From assembly GCF_003590875.1 (NCBI RefSeq), contig NZ_QYUN01000003.1, positions 248,001 through 312,000 on the forward strand: DNA of 64,000 bases. Reading direction: 5' to 3'. Position 1 is the first letter of the stretch. Each line of letters starts with the position of its first letter. This DNA is from Noviherbaspirillum cavernae (GTDB lineage Bacteria; Pseudomonadota; Gammaproteobacteria; Burkholderiales; Burkholderiaceae_D). Made by a program: the position numbers and the translations under genes. Under the pieces are notes generated by a model. The model was not told the DNA's origin. It did no database searches and worked only from the letters and a program-made list of their open reading frames with translations. This document shows positions 34,611 through 43,118 of this stretch, one piece after another.

Positions 34611-36755
34611 TCATTCAAGCAACCCAGCACCCCGCGCCCACTGATACTTCGCACCCAGCACGGCCACCGGTATTTCCGTCGAGTATGCATACGCCGGGAT
34701 GCCGTGTTCGTACAGGTATTGCGCCGCTTCCTCCACCTGCACATCGCCGGCCAGCGAAGCAACGATCGGCTTCTCGATGCCCTTGGCGCGCATTTCGTCA
34801 CGCGCTTCGACAATGATTCTGGCGAAGGTCATTGGCGGCGTGATGATGGTGTGCCAGTAGCCCAGGATCAGCGCATGAATACGCTCATCCTCCAGGCCGA
34901 GCAAGACCGTATTCTTGTACGTCGAGGGCGGCTCGCCGCCGGTGATGTCGACCGGGTTGCCGGCAGCGCCGAATGGCGGAATGAACTTGCGGAAAGCCTT
35001 GTCGAGATCCTCCGGCATCGGCATCAGTTTCAGGTTGTTGTCGACGCAGGCATCGGACAACAGCACGCCGGAACCGCCCGCGCCGGTGATGATGACGACG
35101 TTCTCTCCCTTCGGCGTCGGCAGGACCGGCACACCGCGCGCGAAGTCGAGCAGGTCACGCAGGCTGCGGGCGCGGATCACGCCGGCCTGCTTGAACACGT
35201 CTTCATAGATCTTGTCGTTGCCGGCCAGCGCGCCGGTATGCGAGCTGGCTGCCTTCGCACCGGCGGAGGTGCGACCCGCCTTCAGAACGATGACCGGCTT
35301 CTTCCTGGAGACGCGGCGCGCCACTTCCGCGAAGGCCCGGCCGTCTTTCAGGTCTTCGCAATGCTGCGCGATCACCTTGGTGTTCGGGTCCTGCTCGAAG
35401 AACAGCAACAAGTCGTCTTCGTCGATATCGGACTTGTTGCCCAGTCCGACGATCGCGGACACGCCCATCTTGGCTGAGCGACTGAAGCCGATGATCGCCA
35501 TGCCGATACCACCGGACTGCGAGGACAAGGCGGCGGAGCCCTTGACGTCATAGGCGGTGCAGAAGGTGGCGCAGAGATTGGCCGGTGTGTAGTAGAAGCC
35601 GTAGATGTTCGGCCCCATCATGCGGATGTTGTACTTGCGTCCGATCGACACCAGCTCTTCCTGCAATGCATGCTGGCCGGTTTCCGCGAAGCCGGACGGG
35701 ATCAGCACCGCACCGGGAATCTTTTTCTCGCCGCACTCGGTCAGCGCGGCAGCGACGAACTTGGCGGGGATCGCAAACACGGCGGTGTCGATCTCACCCG
35801 GAACGTCCTTCACGCTCTTGTACGCCTTGTAGCCGAGAATTTCCTCGGCCTTCGGATGGATCGGGTAGATGTTGCCCTTGTAGCCACCGTTGATCAGGTT
35901 CTTCATGACCGAGTTGCCGATCTTGCCGTCTTCCGACGATGCGCCGATCACTGCGACCGACTGCGGCTGCATGATGCGGTTCATGCTGGCGAGAACCTCT
36001 TCTTCGCTCGGACGATAGCGCGGCTCCTTCGCTTCGAAATCGACCACGATGCGCACGTCCGCCGCCACCGCGCTGTTTTTGGTTGCGAATACCGGATTCA
36101 GATCCATCTCGGCAATTTCCGGAAAATCGCTGACCAGTTCGCTGACGCGCACGATCATGTTCGCCAGCGCGTCTCGATCGACCGGCTCGCTGCCACGCAC
36201 GCCCCTGAGCATCTCCGCCGCCTGAATGCCGTCCAGCATCGAGAGCGCATCCGCCTTGGTAGCGGGAGCCAGACGGAAGGTAATGTCCTTCAGCACTTCC
36301 ACCAGCACGCCGCCCAGCCCGAAGGCAACCAGCTTGCCGAAGCTGCCGTCGGTGACGGCGCCGATGATCACCTCTTGTTCGCCTTTAAGCATTTGCTGGA
36401 CCTGCACGCCGACGATATGCGCTTCCGGCTTGTAGTTCCTGGCATTGGCTAGGATCTTCTCGTAAGCCTCGACGGCTTCCTCTTCACTCTTGACGCCGAC
36501 GACCACGCCGCCGGCTTCCGTCTTGTGCAGGATGTCCGGCGAAACGATTTTCATCACGACCGGGAATCCCATCGATGCCGCGAGCGTGGATGCCTCCTCC
36601 GCGCTGCCGACCACGCCTTCCTGCGGCACGGCGATGCCATACGCATCGCACACCAGTTTGCCCTCGGGGGCGGTGAGCGAATCTCGTCCGGCGGCTTTCA
36701 CCGTATCGAGAATTTCTCTGACTTTCGTTTTAGCGTTTTCCATGTCGTTTTCCAT
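34611..36755 (-). CDS. ADP-forming acyl-CoA ligase (acetate-CoA ligase ACD superfamily)
   Basis: A 714-residue single-chain ACD-type ligase in the order ATP-grasp (about 10-245), CoA-binding Rossmann domain (about 262-390, SVAVIGASSEDGKIGNSVM) and ligase-CoA domain with the phosphohistidine motif SHTGALAG (His506). It interconverts acyl-CoA + ADP + Pi and acid + CoA + ATP in the cytoplasm. In this operon it could recover ATP from formyl-CoA or another acyl-CoA, or charge the acid substrate. The acyl specificity cannot be read from sequence. The start at 36755 is preceded by CAGGCGG; a second Met four codons later is possible. The gene lies 42 bp after frc. Confidence 0.88.
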   Translation of the reverse strand: MENDMENAKTKVREILDTVKAAGRDSLTAPEGKLVCDAYGIAVPQEGVVGSAEEASTLAASMGFPVVMKIVSPDILHKTEAGGVVVGVKSEEEAVEAYEKILANARNYKPEAHIVGVQVQQMLKGEQEVIIGAVTDGSFGKLVAFGLGGVLVEVLKDITFRLAPATKADALSMLDGIQAAEMLRGVRGSEPVDRDALANMIVRVSELVSDFPEIAEMDLNPVFATKNSAVAADVRIVVDFEAKEPRYRPSEEEVLASMNRIMQPQSVAVIGASSEDGKIGNSVMKNLINGGYKGNIYPIHPKAEEILGYKAYKSVKDVPGEIDTAVFAIPAKFVAAALTECGEKKIPGAVLIPSGFAETGQHALQEELVSIGRKYNIRMMGPNIYGFYYTPANLCATFCTAYDVKGSAALSSQSGGIGMAIIGFSRSAKMGVSAIVGLGNKSDIDEDDLLLFFEQDPNTKVIAQHCEDLKDGRAFAEVARRVSRKKPVIVLKAGRTSAGAKAASSHTGALAGNDKIYEDVFKQAGVIRARSLRDLLDFARGVPVLPTPKGENVVIITGAGGSGVLLSDACVDNNLKLMPMPEDLDKAFRKFIPPFGAAGNPVDITGGEPPSTYKNTVLLGLEDERIHALILGYWHTIITPPMTFARIIVEARDEMRAKGIEKPIVASLAGDVQVEEAAQYLYEHGIPAYAYSTEIPVAVLGAKYQWARGAGLLE

Positions 36756-36797
36756 ATCGTATCCGCCTGAAAAAGTAAGCAATCAAAAATACGTTCG

Positions 36798-38045
36798 TCA
36801 GATCACGCGTTCGGTACGCAGCACCGCGATCTGTTCCGCGCTGTAGCCCAGTTGCGCCAGCACCTCTTCGGTGTGCTCGCCCAGCAGCGGCGAGCGCGTC
36901 ACTTCAGTGGCGCTGTCGGACAGCTTGATCGGATTGCCGACCGAGAGATACTTGCCGCGCTTGGGATGATCGACTTCGACCACGGTGCCGGTCGCGCGCA
37001 GCGATGGCTCCTCGGCAATTTCCTTCATCGACAGGATCGGACCGCAGGGAATGTCGTACTTGTTCAGAATGTCCATCGCCTCCAACTTGGTCTTGGTCTT
37101 GGTCCATTCCTCGATCGTCGCAAAGATTGCCTTGAGGTGCGGCAGGCGCGCCGGCGGCGTGGCGTAGTCGGGATCGGTGATCCACTCTTCCTTGCCGATC
37201 ACCTTGCATATCGCGCCCCACACCGGCGCCTGCGTGATGAAGTAGATATACGCGTTGGGGTCGGTTTCCCAGCCCTTGCACTTCAGAATCCAGCCCGGCT
37301 GGCCGCCGCCCGACGCATTGCCGGCGCGCGGTACGGCGTCACCGAATGTCCCGTTCGGATACTGCGGGTATTCCTTCATGACACCAGTGCGCTCCAGCCG
37401 CTGCTGGTCGCGCAACTTGACGCGGCACAAATTGAGCACGGTGTCCTGCATCGCCGCCAGCACCTTCTGTCCGCGCCCCGTCGCGTTGCGCTGATAGAGC
37501 GCGGTCACGATGCCCAGCGCCAGATGCACGCCGGTGCCGCTGTCGCCGATCTGCGCGCCGGTGACGACCGGCGGACCGTCGTCGAAGCCGGTGGTGGACG
37601 CCGCGCCGCCCGCGCATTGCGCGACGTTTTCGTAGACCTTGCAGTCTTCGTACGGACCGGGACCGAAGCCCTTGACCGAGGCGACGATCATGCGTGGGTT
37701 GATTTCCTGAATACGCTCCCAGCTGAACCCCATGCGATCGAGCGCGCCAGGCGCAAAATTCTCGACCAGCACGTCGCACTCCTTGATCAGCGTTTCCAGC
37801 ACTTCCTTGCCCATGCTGTGCTTGGTATCGAGCGTGATCGAGCGCTTGTTGTGGTTGAGCATGGTGAAATACAGACTGTCCACGTCGGGAATGTCGCGCA
37901 ACTGTCCGCGCGTGGCGTCGCCCTCGCCGGCGCGCTCCACCTTGATCACGTCGGCGCCGAACCATGCCAGAAGCTGCGTGCAGGTCGGCCCCGATTGCAC
38001 GTGGGTGAAATCCAGTATGCGAACGCCATCTAATGCTTTACTCAT
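36798..38045 (-). CDS. frc: Formyl-CoA:oxalate CoA-transferase (class III, Frc/YfdW family)
   Basis: A 416-residue family III CoA-transferase closely resembling Oxalobacter Frc through its whole length: [47 protein letters not shown], catalytic Asp168 in [10 protein letters not shown], the glycine loop SGGGQPG (245-251) and [11 protein letters not shown]. Residue 48 is Gln, where O. formigenes Frc has Trp; E. coli YfdW is, as I recall, also Gln. It moves CoA from formyl-CoA to oxalate (or a related acid). A ten-residue segment before the glycine loop is shorter than in Oxalobacter. AAGGAGA lies before the ATG; upstream starts would run into the ThDP gene. Confidence 0.88.
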   Translation of the reverse strand: MSKALDGVRILDFTHVQSGPTCTQLLAWFGADVIKVERAGEGDATRGQLRDIPDVDSLYFTMLNHNKRSITLDTKHSMGKEVLETLIKECDVLVENFAPGALDRMGFSWERIQEINPRMIVASVKGFGPGPYEDCKVYENVAQCAGGAASTTGFDDGPPVVTGAQIGDSGTGVHLALGIVTALYQRNATGRGQKVLAAMQDTVLNLCRVKLRDQQRLERTGVMKEYPQYPNGTFGDAVPRAGNASGGGQPGWILKCKGWETDPNAYIYFITQAPVWGAICKVIGKEEWITDPDYATPPARLPHLKAIFATIEEWTKTKTKLEAMDILNKYDIPCGPILSMKEIAEEPSLRATGTVVEVDHPKRGKYLSVGNPIKLSDSATEVTRSPLLGEHTEEVLAQLGYSAEQIAVLRTERVI

Positions 38046-38073
38046 GCGATGTCTCCTTATGCGTCGTTTGATA

Positions 38074-39849
38074 TCACTTGTACATGGTCTGCGCCATCGT
38101 GCCGGGCGCGTATACGCGCGGATCAACCCAGATGTTGATGACGGCGCTGCGGCGGGTTTTCGCCACCGATTCGCGTGCGCGCTGCAAGGCCGGTGCGATC
38201 TGGGCCGGGTCGCGCACTTCTTCGCCATACCCGCCGAGCATTTCGGCAAACGTGCCGAATGGAACATCGCCCAACAGATTGCCGACATTGCCGCGCTCCT
38301 CGCCGTACTTGGCAAGCTGGCCGTAGCGGATCTGGTTCATCGCCGAGTTGTTGCCCACCACCGCGATGTACGGCACGCCGAAACGGTTGGCCGTTTCCAT
38401 GTCGAATGCAGTCATGCTGAAAGCGCCGTCGCCGTAGTAGCACAGCACTTCCTTGTCTGGATGTGCGAGTCCTGCCGCGATCGCAAAGCCGGTGCCCACG
38501 CCGAGGCTGCCCAGCGCACCGGGATCCATCCACTGTCCCGGACGGCGCGGACGCACCGCCTGCGCCGAGATGGTGACGACGTCGCCGCCGTCGCCGATGT
38601 AGATCGTGTCATCGCGCAGGAATTCGTTGATTTCATACGCGACGCGAAACGGATTGATCGGCGTGCTGTCCGACTTGAATTTCGACATGAGCTTCGCGGT
38701 CGCCGCTTCCTCCATGCCTTGCAAGTACTGCATCCATTCCTTGCGCTTGGCGTGCGCGCCATGGTCGATGCGTCCGGTTGTCGCCTGCAACACTGCAGCC
38801 AGCACCGTGCCGGGATCGCCGACGATACCGAGCGAGACGTCGCGATTCTTGCCCACCGTGCGGTAATCCTGGTCGATCTGCACCAGCGTCGCGTTCAATC
38901 CGAGGCGCTTGCCGTAACCCATGCGGAAATCGAAGGGCGTGCCGACGATCACGATCACATCTGCCTTGTCAAAACCTTCGCGCCGTGTGCGATCGAAGTG
39001 ATGCGGATCGCCAGGCGGCAGCAGGCCGCGCGACGCGCCGTTGAAGTAGGCCGGGATGTCGAGCGCGCGCACCAGCGCAATCGCTTCTTCATGGCCGCGC
39101 GATGCCCACACCTGGCTGCCGTACAGGACCACCGGACGCTCTGCATTGACCAGGATGTCGGCGAGCTTTTCGATGTCGTGGGCGTCGCCCAGCGTCTTGA
39201 CCGAGGCGCGGTATTTGCCCGGTTGCGGAATCACGGCGCGGCTCAAATCGATTTCGCGATCCAGTATGTCCCGCGGGATTTCCAGATAGGCCGGCCCCGG
39301 CGCGCCGGCGAAGCATTCGCGTATCGCCATCGCCACCATGTCGGCCACGCGTTCTGTCGAATGCACACCGGCAGAAAATTTCGTGATGGGCCGCATCATG
39401 TCAACGTGCGGCAGATCCTGCAGCGAGCCCATCATGTGCTGCGTCATGCCGCCCTGGCCGCCGATGTGCAGCACCGGACTCTCGGAACGAAAGGCCGTCG
39501 CCACGCCCGTCACGGCATTGGTGCAGCCGGGACCCGCCGTCGTCACCACCACGCCGAGCTTGCCGGTCTGGCGTGCGTAACCGTCCGCCGCATGCGCGGC
39601 CACCTGTTCATGACGCACGTCGATGATGCGAATGCCTTCATCCACGCAGCCGTCATAGATGTCGATGATGTGGCCGCCGCACAGCGTGAAGATCGTATCG
39701 ACTCCTTCGTTCTTCAGTGCCCGCGCCACCAGATGTCCGCCTGAAATGACGTCGGCATCCCGGCTCTTTCGCTTGAGCGTGTCCTCTGCCGTCGTGGTGG
39801 TCGTTGCCGCGGGCGTTTCCGGCTTGGTATCGGTCAATACTGAAGACAT
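38074..39849 (-). CDS. ThDP-dependent lyase/decarboxylase; candidate oxalyl-CoA decarboxylase or 2-hydroxyacyl-CoA lyase
   Basis: A 591-residue ThDP enzyme. After a Thr-rich N-terminal tail (1-34) come the pyrimidine domain with catalytic Glu81 ([17 protein letters not shown]), the central domain, and the diphosphate domain with the GDG(473-475)...NN(500-501) ThDP/Mg motif. Direct linkage to frc (28-bp gap) suggests a formyl-CoA-producing reaction such as oxalyl-CoA decarboxylation. Yet the sequence lacks the GDSAFGFSGME block and C-terminal tail of classical oxalyl-CoA decarboxylase and looks nearer to the HACL2/ILVBL and acetolactate-synthase side. I leave the substrate open. First gene of an operon lyase-frc-ligase-FdsGB-FdsA. 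Ribosome-binding site TAGGAGA. Confidence 0.82.
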   Translation of the reverse strand: MSSVLTDTKPETPAATTTTTAEDTLKRKSRDADVISGGHLVARALKNEGVDTIFTLCGGHIIDIYDGCVDEGIRIIDVRHEQVAAHAADGYARQTGKLGVVVTTAGPGCTNAVTGVATAFRSESPVLHIGGQGGMTQHMMGSLQDLPHVDMMRPITKFSAGVHSTERVADMVAMAIRECFAGAPGPAYLEIPRDILDREIDLSRAVIPQPGKYRASVKTLGDAHDIEKLADILVNAERPVVLYGSQVWASRGHEEAIALVRALDIPAYFNGASRGLLPPGDPHHFDRTRREGFDKADVIVIVGTPFDFRMGYGKRLGLNATLVQIDQDYRTVGKNRDVSLGIVGDPGTVLAAVLQATTGRIDHGAHAKRKEWMQYLQGMEEAATAKLMSKFKSDSTPINPFRVAYEINEFLRDDTIYIGDGGDVVTISAQAVRPRRPGQWMDPGALGSLGVGTGFAIAAGLAHPDKEVLCYYGDGAFSMTAFDMETANRFGVPYIAVVGNNSAMNQIRYGQLAKYGEERGNVGNLLGDVPFGTFAEMLGGYGEEVRDPAQIAPALQRARESVAKTRRSAVINIWVDPRVYAPGTMAQTMYK

Positions 39850-39950
39850 GGTTTCTCCTATCGGTTCGGTGGCAGGGTGGATTCATGTGCGGAAGTGGAG
39901 CCGGCTCCATGCAGATTTGAGCTAACTCAATCTTCATTGAACTCACATTC

Positions 39951-39993
39951 ATCTTACCGAGCGATGTCTGTTTTTCTCATTGACCGGGGTCAA
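39951..39993. promoter_or_regulatory. Perfect FNR/ANR-type box between the ThDP-frc operon and the Crp/Fnr gene
   Basis: TTGACCGGGGTCAA (39980-39993) is a perfect 5-4-5 dyad. Leftward, TAAGAT (39951-39956) follows after 23 bases, a good -10 for the lyase-frc operon. Rightward, only a weak CACGAT (40015-40020) is seen for the regulator gene, so the site may activate the operon and autoregulate. Confidence 0.65.
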
Positions 39994-40041
39994 TTTTCAC
40001 AAGATCATGTCCGACACGATCGATTACCAGAACAGACCGCC

Positions 40042-40650
40042 ATGCCGTCAGTATCAGATCATCAGGAACGAAACATCATTCGCGTGCAGCTCAGGCAGAA
40101 CGTGGTTCTCAAGGATCTGACTGACAGCGAGATGGCCGAGCTGGAATCGCATCTCACCGTGGTCGATTGCCGCAAGGGCGACTTCCTCCTGCATCAGGGC
40201 ATACGCGAGATGGAGCAGTACTTCATCCTCGACGGCATACTCAAGCGCGTGGTGACAAACAATCTCGCGAAGGAAATGATCCTGCGCTTTTCCGACGAGC
40301 GGAACATCGAAACGAGCTATGCCGCATGGCGCCTCAAGACGCCGACGCCCTACAGCATCGTCTCCGTCACCAGGGCGCGCGTGGCAAAACTCCCGCTGCA
40401 GCAATGGGCCGCATTCATGGAGAGCCGAGACGTCCTCAAGCAGGCATTCGAGTACGAGGTCATGCGCCTGATGAGCGAGATCATGGCCCACACCATCACC
40501 CTGCATCTGCTCGATGCCCCCGGCCGCGTGCATCGTTTCCTGCGCAAGTATCCGGACCTGTTCGATCGCATACCGAAAAAAGACATGGCAACCTATCTGA
40601 ACCTTTCCGCTGAAACCTTGAGCCGGCTGAAGCATCAGGGGAAAATTTGA
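40042..40650 (+). CDS. Crp/Fnr-family transcriptional regulator
   Basis: A 202-residue regulator: cyclic-nucleotide-binding-like beta barrel (about 15-120), long dimerisation helix (about 125-158) and a short winged helix domain. The recognition helix SAETLSRLKHQ contains Glu191, Ser194 and Arg195, the E..SR pattern that in FNR reads TTGA half-sites. The N-terminus lacks the FNR cysteine cluster (only Cys43), so it should not carry a 4Fe-4S cluster like FNR; the signal may be NO, redox, a metabolite or none. The C-terminus stops soon after the recognition helix. It is divergent from the ThDP-frc operon with a perfect FNR-type box in between. Confidence 0.85.
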   Translation: MPSVSDHQERNIIRVQLRQNVVLKDLTDSEMAELESHLTVVDCRKGDFLLHQGIREMEQYFILDGILKRVVTNNLAKEMILRFSDERNIETSYAAWRLKTPTPYSIVSVTRARVAKLPLQQWAAFMESRDVLKQAFEYEVMRLMSEIMAHTITLHLLDAPGRVHRFLRKYPDLFDRIPKKDMATYLNLSAETLSRLKHQGKI

Positions 40651-40687
40651 GCGCTGAACGGCTGACGCGTAAAGTGAAAAAATCCTT

Positions 40688-40760
40688 GTAGGGTGGGCAC
40701 GCAGTGCCCACGCTGAAATGCCGTTCGAGCACCCGCGTGGGCACTGCGTGCCCACCCTAC
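40688..40760. repeat. REP/BIME-like paired palindrome between convergent genes
   Basis: GTAGGGTGGGCACGCAGTGC at the left edge and CACTGCGTGCCCACCCTAC at the right edge, inverted around a 20-30 bp spacer. It sits between the Crp/Fnr gene stop and the SucD-like gene stop and may serve as a bidirectional terminator. Confidence 0.78.
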
Positions 40761-40768
40761 GTTCCGCT

Positions 40769-41638
40769 CTAACTGATCATCCAGAAAGAATCGTCGTAGA
40801 GCGCCGTCTTGAGCACCGCGCCGAGCTCGGCGGGATCACGTGCGACGACGATGCCGCACTCTTCCATGACAGCCAGCTTTTTCTCCGCGAATCCCTTGCC
40901 GCCAGAATGCGCCTCATCCGCGATAAAGCCGACAACAGGCTTCTTCATGTTGTCCTTGACCCAGCGCGCGCAGACTTCCTCGGCATCGCCGTCAAGCTCG
41001 CCGGCCATGATGACCGCATCCGTTTCGGGATCGTCGTTGAACATGCGCATGACATCGATGTACTTCAAGCCGCAGACGGGATCGCCGCCTATTCCGACGC
41101 AGGTTGATTGCGCAAATCCGTCCTCCATCAACTGACTCACCACATCGTCGGTGAGCATCCCCACGCGAGACACCACGCCGATATGGCCCTTCTTGCGCAC
41201 ATGCGCGGACATGAGACCGATCTTGATTTCACCCGGCGTGATAATGCCGGGGCAGTTGGGGCCGAGTAGAACGGTTTTCTTTCCCTGCATCCTGTCGACG
41301 GTTCTGATCATGTCCTGCGTCGGGATATCCCTGGTAACGCAGATCACCAGCTCCATGCCGGCATCGACCGCTTCGTCGATGGCCGCAGCGGCTGATTCCG
41401 GGGGCACGTAGATCACGGAAACCGTTGCGCCGGTTCGTTCTCTTGCTTCCTTGACGCTGCCGTAAATCGGAATGCCTTCGAAGTCCAGGCCGGCCTTTTG
41501 CGGATGCACGCCGGCGACGAAGCAGTTCTTTCCGTTGCCATACTCCCTGCACATACGCGTATGGGACTGACCCGCCTTTCCGGTAATTCCTTGCGTGATC
41601 ACTCGGGTGTTCTTGTTGACCAGGATCGACATTTCCAT
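40769..41638 (-). CDS. Succinyl-CoA synthetase alpha (SucD)-like protein, orphan
   Basis: A 289-residue protein aligned with SucD over most of its length: TRVITQGITGKAGQSHTRMC, GPNCPGIITPGEIKIG and QSTCVGIGGDPVCGLKYID. It thus has the CoA-binding Rossmann domain and most of the ligase domain. In SucD the phosphohistidine loop reads MGHAGAIIAGGKGTADEK after GVTAPKGKR; here the whole stretch is compressed to ADEAHSGGKGFAEKK (240-254), so about 12 residues around the catalytic His are missing, although a His (244) remains. No sucC (beta subunit) is beside it. It is co-directional with the kinase-like gene 30 bp upstream. An alternative start is Met3. Confidence 0.82.
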   Translation of the reverse strand: MEMSILVNKNTRVITQGITGKAGQSHTRMCREYGNGKNCFVAGVHPQKAGLDFEGIPIYGSVKEARERTGATVSVIYVPPESAAAAIDEAVDAGMELVICVTRDIPTQDMIRTVDRMQGKKTVLLGPNCPGIITPGEIKIGLMSAHVRKKGHIGVVSRVGMLTDDVVSQLMEDGFAQSTCVGIGGDPVCGLKYIDVMRMFNDDPETDAVIMAGELDGDAEEVCARWVKDNMKKPVVGFIADEAHSGGKGFAEKKLAVMEECGIVVARDPAELGAVLKTALYDDSFWMIS

Positions 41639-41668
41639 CTTTCGCAGAACGACTCTCGATGATGCGCG

Positions 41669-42520
41669 TCACGCGTCGCGCGGGATGTGGTGTTTGGCCG
41701 ACATGAATTGTTTTTGACTTGTCATCAGCCGCAACTGATTATCGACACCGGCCACTCCGGGAACCTCGGTCACCACCTGTTCCGTTCGGGCACGCTCCTG
41801 CGCATCGAGCACGATGCCAAGCAAGGCGACCTCGCCGTTGCGGGCTTCGACGGTGATGTGCGTGTCGCGCGTTGCGGCATTGTCCTTGATGGCAGCATGA
41901 ATGCGCGCTTCCAGCGTCATGTTGGCCAGCACTGCGCGCGACTCTTCCGTTTCCTGAAACTCGGGCCGGCGCGACAGCAGGATGATTTGTTCCACGCAAC
42001 TGTCCACCGATACGCGGTCCGTGTTGAGCACCATGTCGTACAGGACCGGGTCGCCCCAGCTGACGCCAAACTGCTGATGCATGCGCGACGCATGCGCTTC
42101 ATCGCTGCGCCGGATTTCGGATGCCGCGAAGTCCCTATCCTCGGTCTCCAGGCTGCTCATCAGCCATTCGACCCGCTTCTCAAAGGAACTGGTGATCCGG
42201 ACGCAGGGGACGTGCGGCACCGGACGTAACAGACATGTCGCTCCCCAGCCGCGCAACACGACGTTCCCTCTGTTTGCCAGTTCGAACACTTCCTCCGCCG
42301 TGTACAGGGCCATGATTTTCCGGTCGGTCTTGAGGCGTTCGAGGAATCCCGCCTTGCCTTCGCGCAAGCGACGAACCGCACTCTTGGGCAAGGCCATCTT
42401 TGCCGATACATGGTCCACCACTTCGTTGCGCATCACTTCGATATCGAGCGCCGATGCAAGCTTCAAGGCCACGTCCTTGGCGAGAGATCCCATTTCCTGG
42501 GTCATTGCGATCACTGGCAT
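41669..42520 (-). CDS. Cytidylate kinase-like domain fused to a BON domain
   Basis: A 283-residue protein. Residues 1-190 resemble the cytidylate-kinase-like family (MPVIAMTQEMGSLAKDVALK; VVLRGWGATCLL; VRITSSFEKRVEWL), although the P-loop region reads QEMGSLAK rather than a typical GxGGSGK-like loop, so nucleotide binding may be altered. Residues ~205-270 form a BON domain (ARIHAAIKDNAATRDTHITV; EVPGVAGVDNQLRL). No signal peptide is present, so the BON domain would be cytoplasmic. The role is unknown. First gene of a two-gene unit with the SucD-like gene, behind a perfect FNR-type box. Confidence 0.72.
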   Translation of the reverse strand: MPVIAMTQEMGSLAKDVALKLASALDIEVMRNEVVDHVSAKMALPKSAVRRLREGKAGFLERLKTDRKIMALYTAEEVFELANRGNVVLRGWGATCLLRPVPHVPCVRITSSFEKRVEWLMSSLETEDRDFAASEIRRSDEAHASRMHQQFGVSWGDPVLYDMVLNTDRVSVDSCVEQIILLSRRPEFQETEESRAVLANMTLEARIHAAIKDNAATRDTHITVEARNGEVALLGIVLDAQERARTEQVVTEVPGVAGVDNQLRLMTSQKQFMSAKHHIPRDA

Positions 42521-42611
42521 GCAGTCCCCTTCTTCTTTCCATGCTCACCAAAAGCTGCTAGATACGCCAGGGAGATCAATGAGCAGAATATCGATATACC
42601 GTCGAACAAAA

Positions 42612-42653
42612 AGGATGCTCTACTTTGATCAAAACTCTCTTGACTACCGTCAA
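42612..42653 (-). promoter_or_regulatory. Perfect FNR/ANR-type box with -10 for the kinase-BON/SucD-like operon
   Basis: TTGACTACCGTCAA (42640-42653) is a perfect TTGAC-N4-GTCAA dyad. On the minus strand CATCCT (42612-42617) follows 22 bases later. The start codon is 92 bases further on. A second TTGATCAAA motif lies at 42625-42633. Confidence 0.6.
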
Positions 42654-42698
42654 GTTTTCAAATCAAGCCGCTGCCCTGCTTGCGGCAATGCACCATGT

Positions 42699-43034
42699 TC
42701 AGATCCCGATCTGGACGCGCTGAATTTCCGCCCAGTTCATGTTGGGTGCAGGCCTGTGGCCGCACGTGCGCATGGTGTCGTAACAACGCGCCTTGGCCAT
42801 CTGAATCGCCTCAATCAGAAAATCGGCGTCATAGGCCTTCAGCAAATGCGGCTGCTGAACTTCCAGATAGGATCGGATACGGTCGCTCGCTCCCGCCGAA
42901 TCAGGCAACAGATTCCGGTAGGTATCGGTGTCCCAATGCCAGCCCAGGCCCAGCTCGTAAAAGGCGGCGTTATAGGCATCGCAATGAAACCAGTCCGTAT
43001 CCTCGATTGATCTGTCGATTGCAACATCAAGCAT
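42699..43034 (-). CDS. Small protein resembling an isolated HAD (CbbY-type) cap domain
   Basis: A 111-residue protein with a strong AAAGGAG ribosome-binding site. The segment DTDWFHCDAYNAAFYELGLG followed by WHWDTDTYRNLL resembles the cap region of CbbY/beta-phosphoglucomutase-type HAD phosphatases (typically DTE..H..AFN.AF.E.GL.W.WD...Y..LL). The preceding catalytic DxDGTL motif is absent (the N-terminus reads MLDVAIDRSIE), and the protein ends after the cap, so it should be catalytically inactive. Divergent from a CbbR-type LysR gene. Similarity is by eye and needs checking. Confidence 0.6.
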   Translation of the reverse strand: MLDVAIDRSIEDTDWFHCDAYNAAFYELGLGWHWDTDTYRNLLPDSAGASDRIRSYLEVQQPHLLKAYDADFLIEAIQMAKARCYDTMRTCGHRPAPNMNWAEIQRVQIGI

Positions 43035-43118
43035 GGCAGCGCTCCTTTGGGCAGGTGCTTCTGATCGTCGGCGTCATCCCGCGTCGGGACTTGGATTGAT
43101 CTTAATCTCCGCATACCA

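Noticed and set aside
43094..43111. FNR-like site TTGATCTTAATCTC before the LysR gene
   Set aside because: Only the left half-site matches; no -10 at the right distance on either strand.
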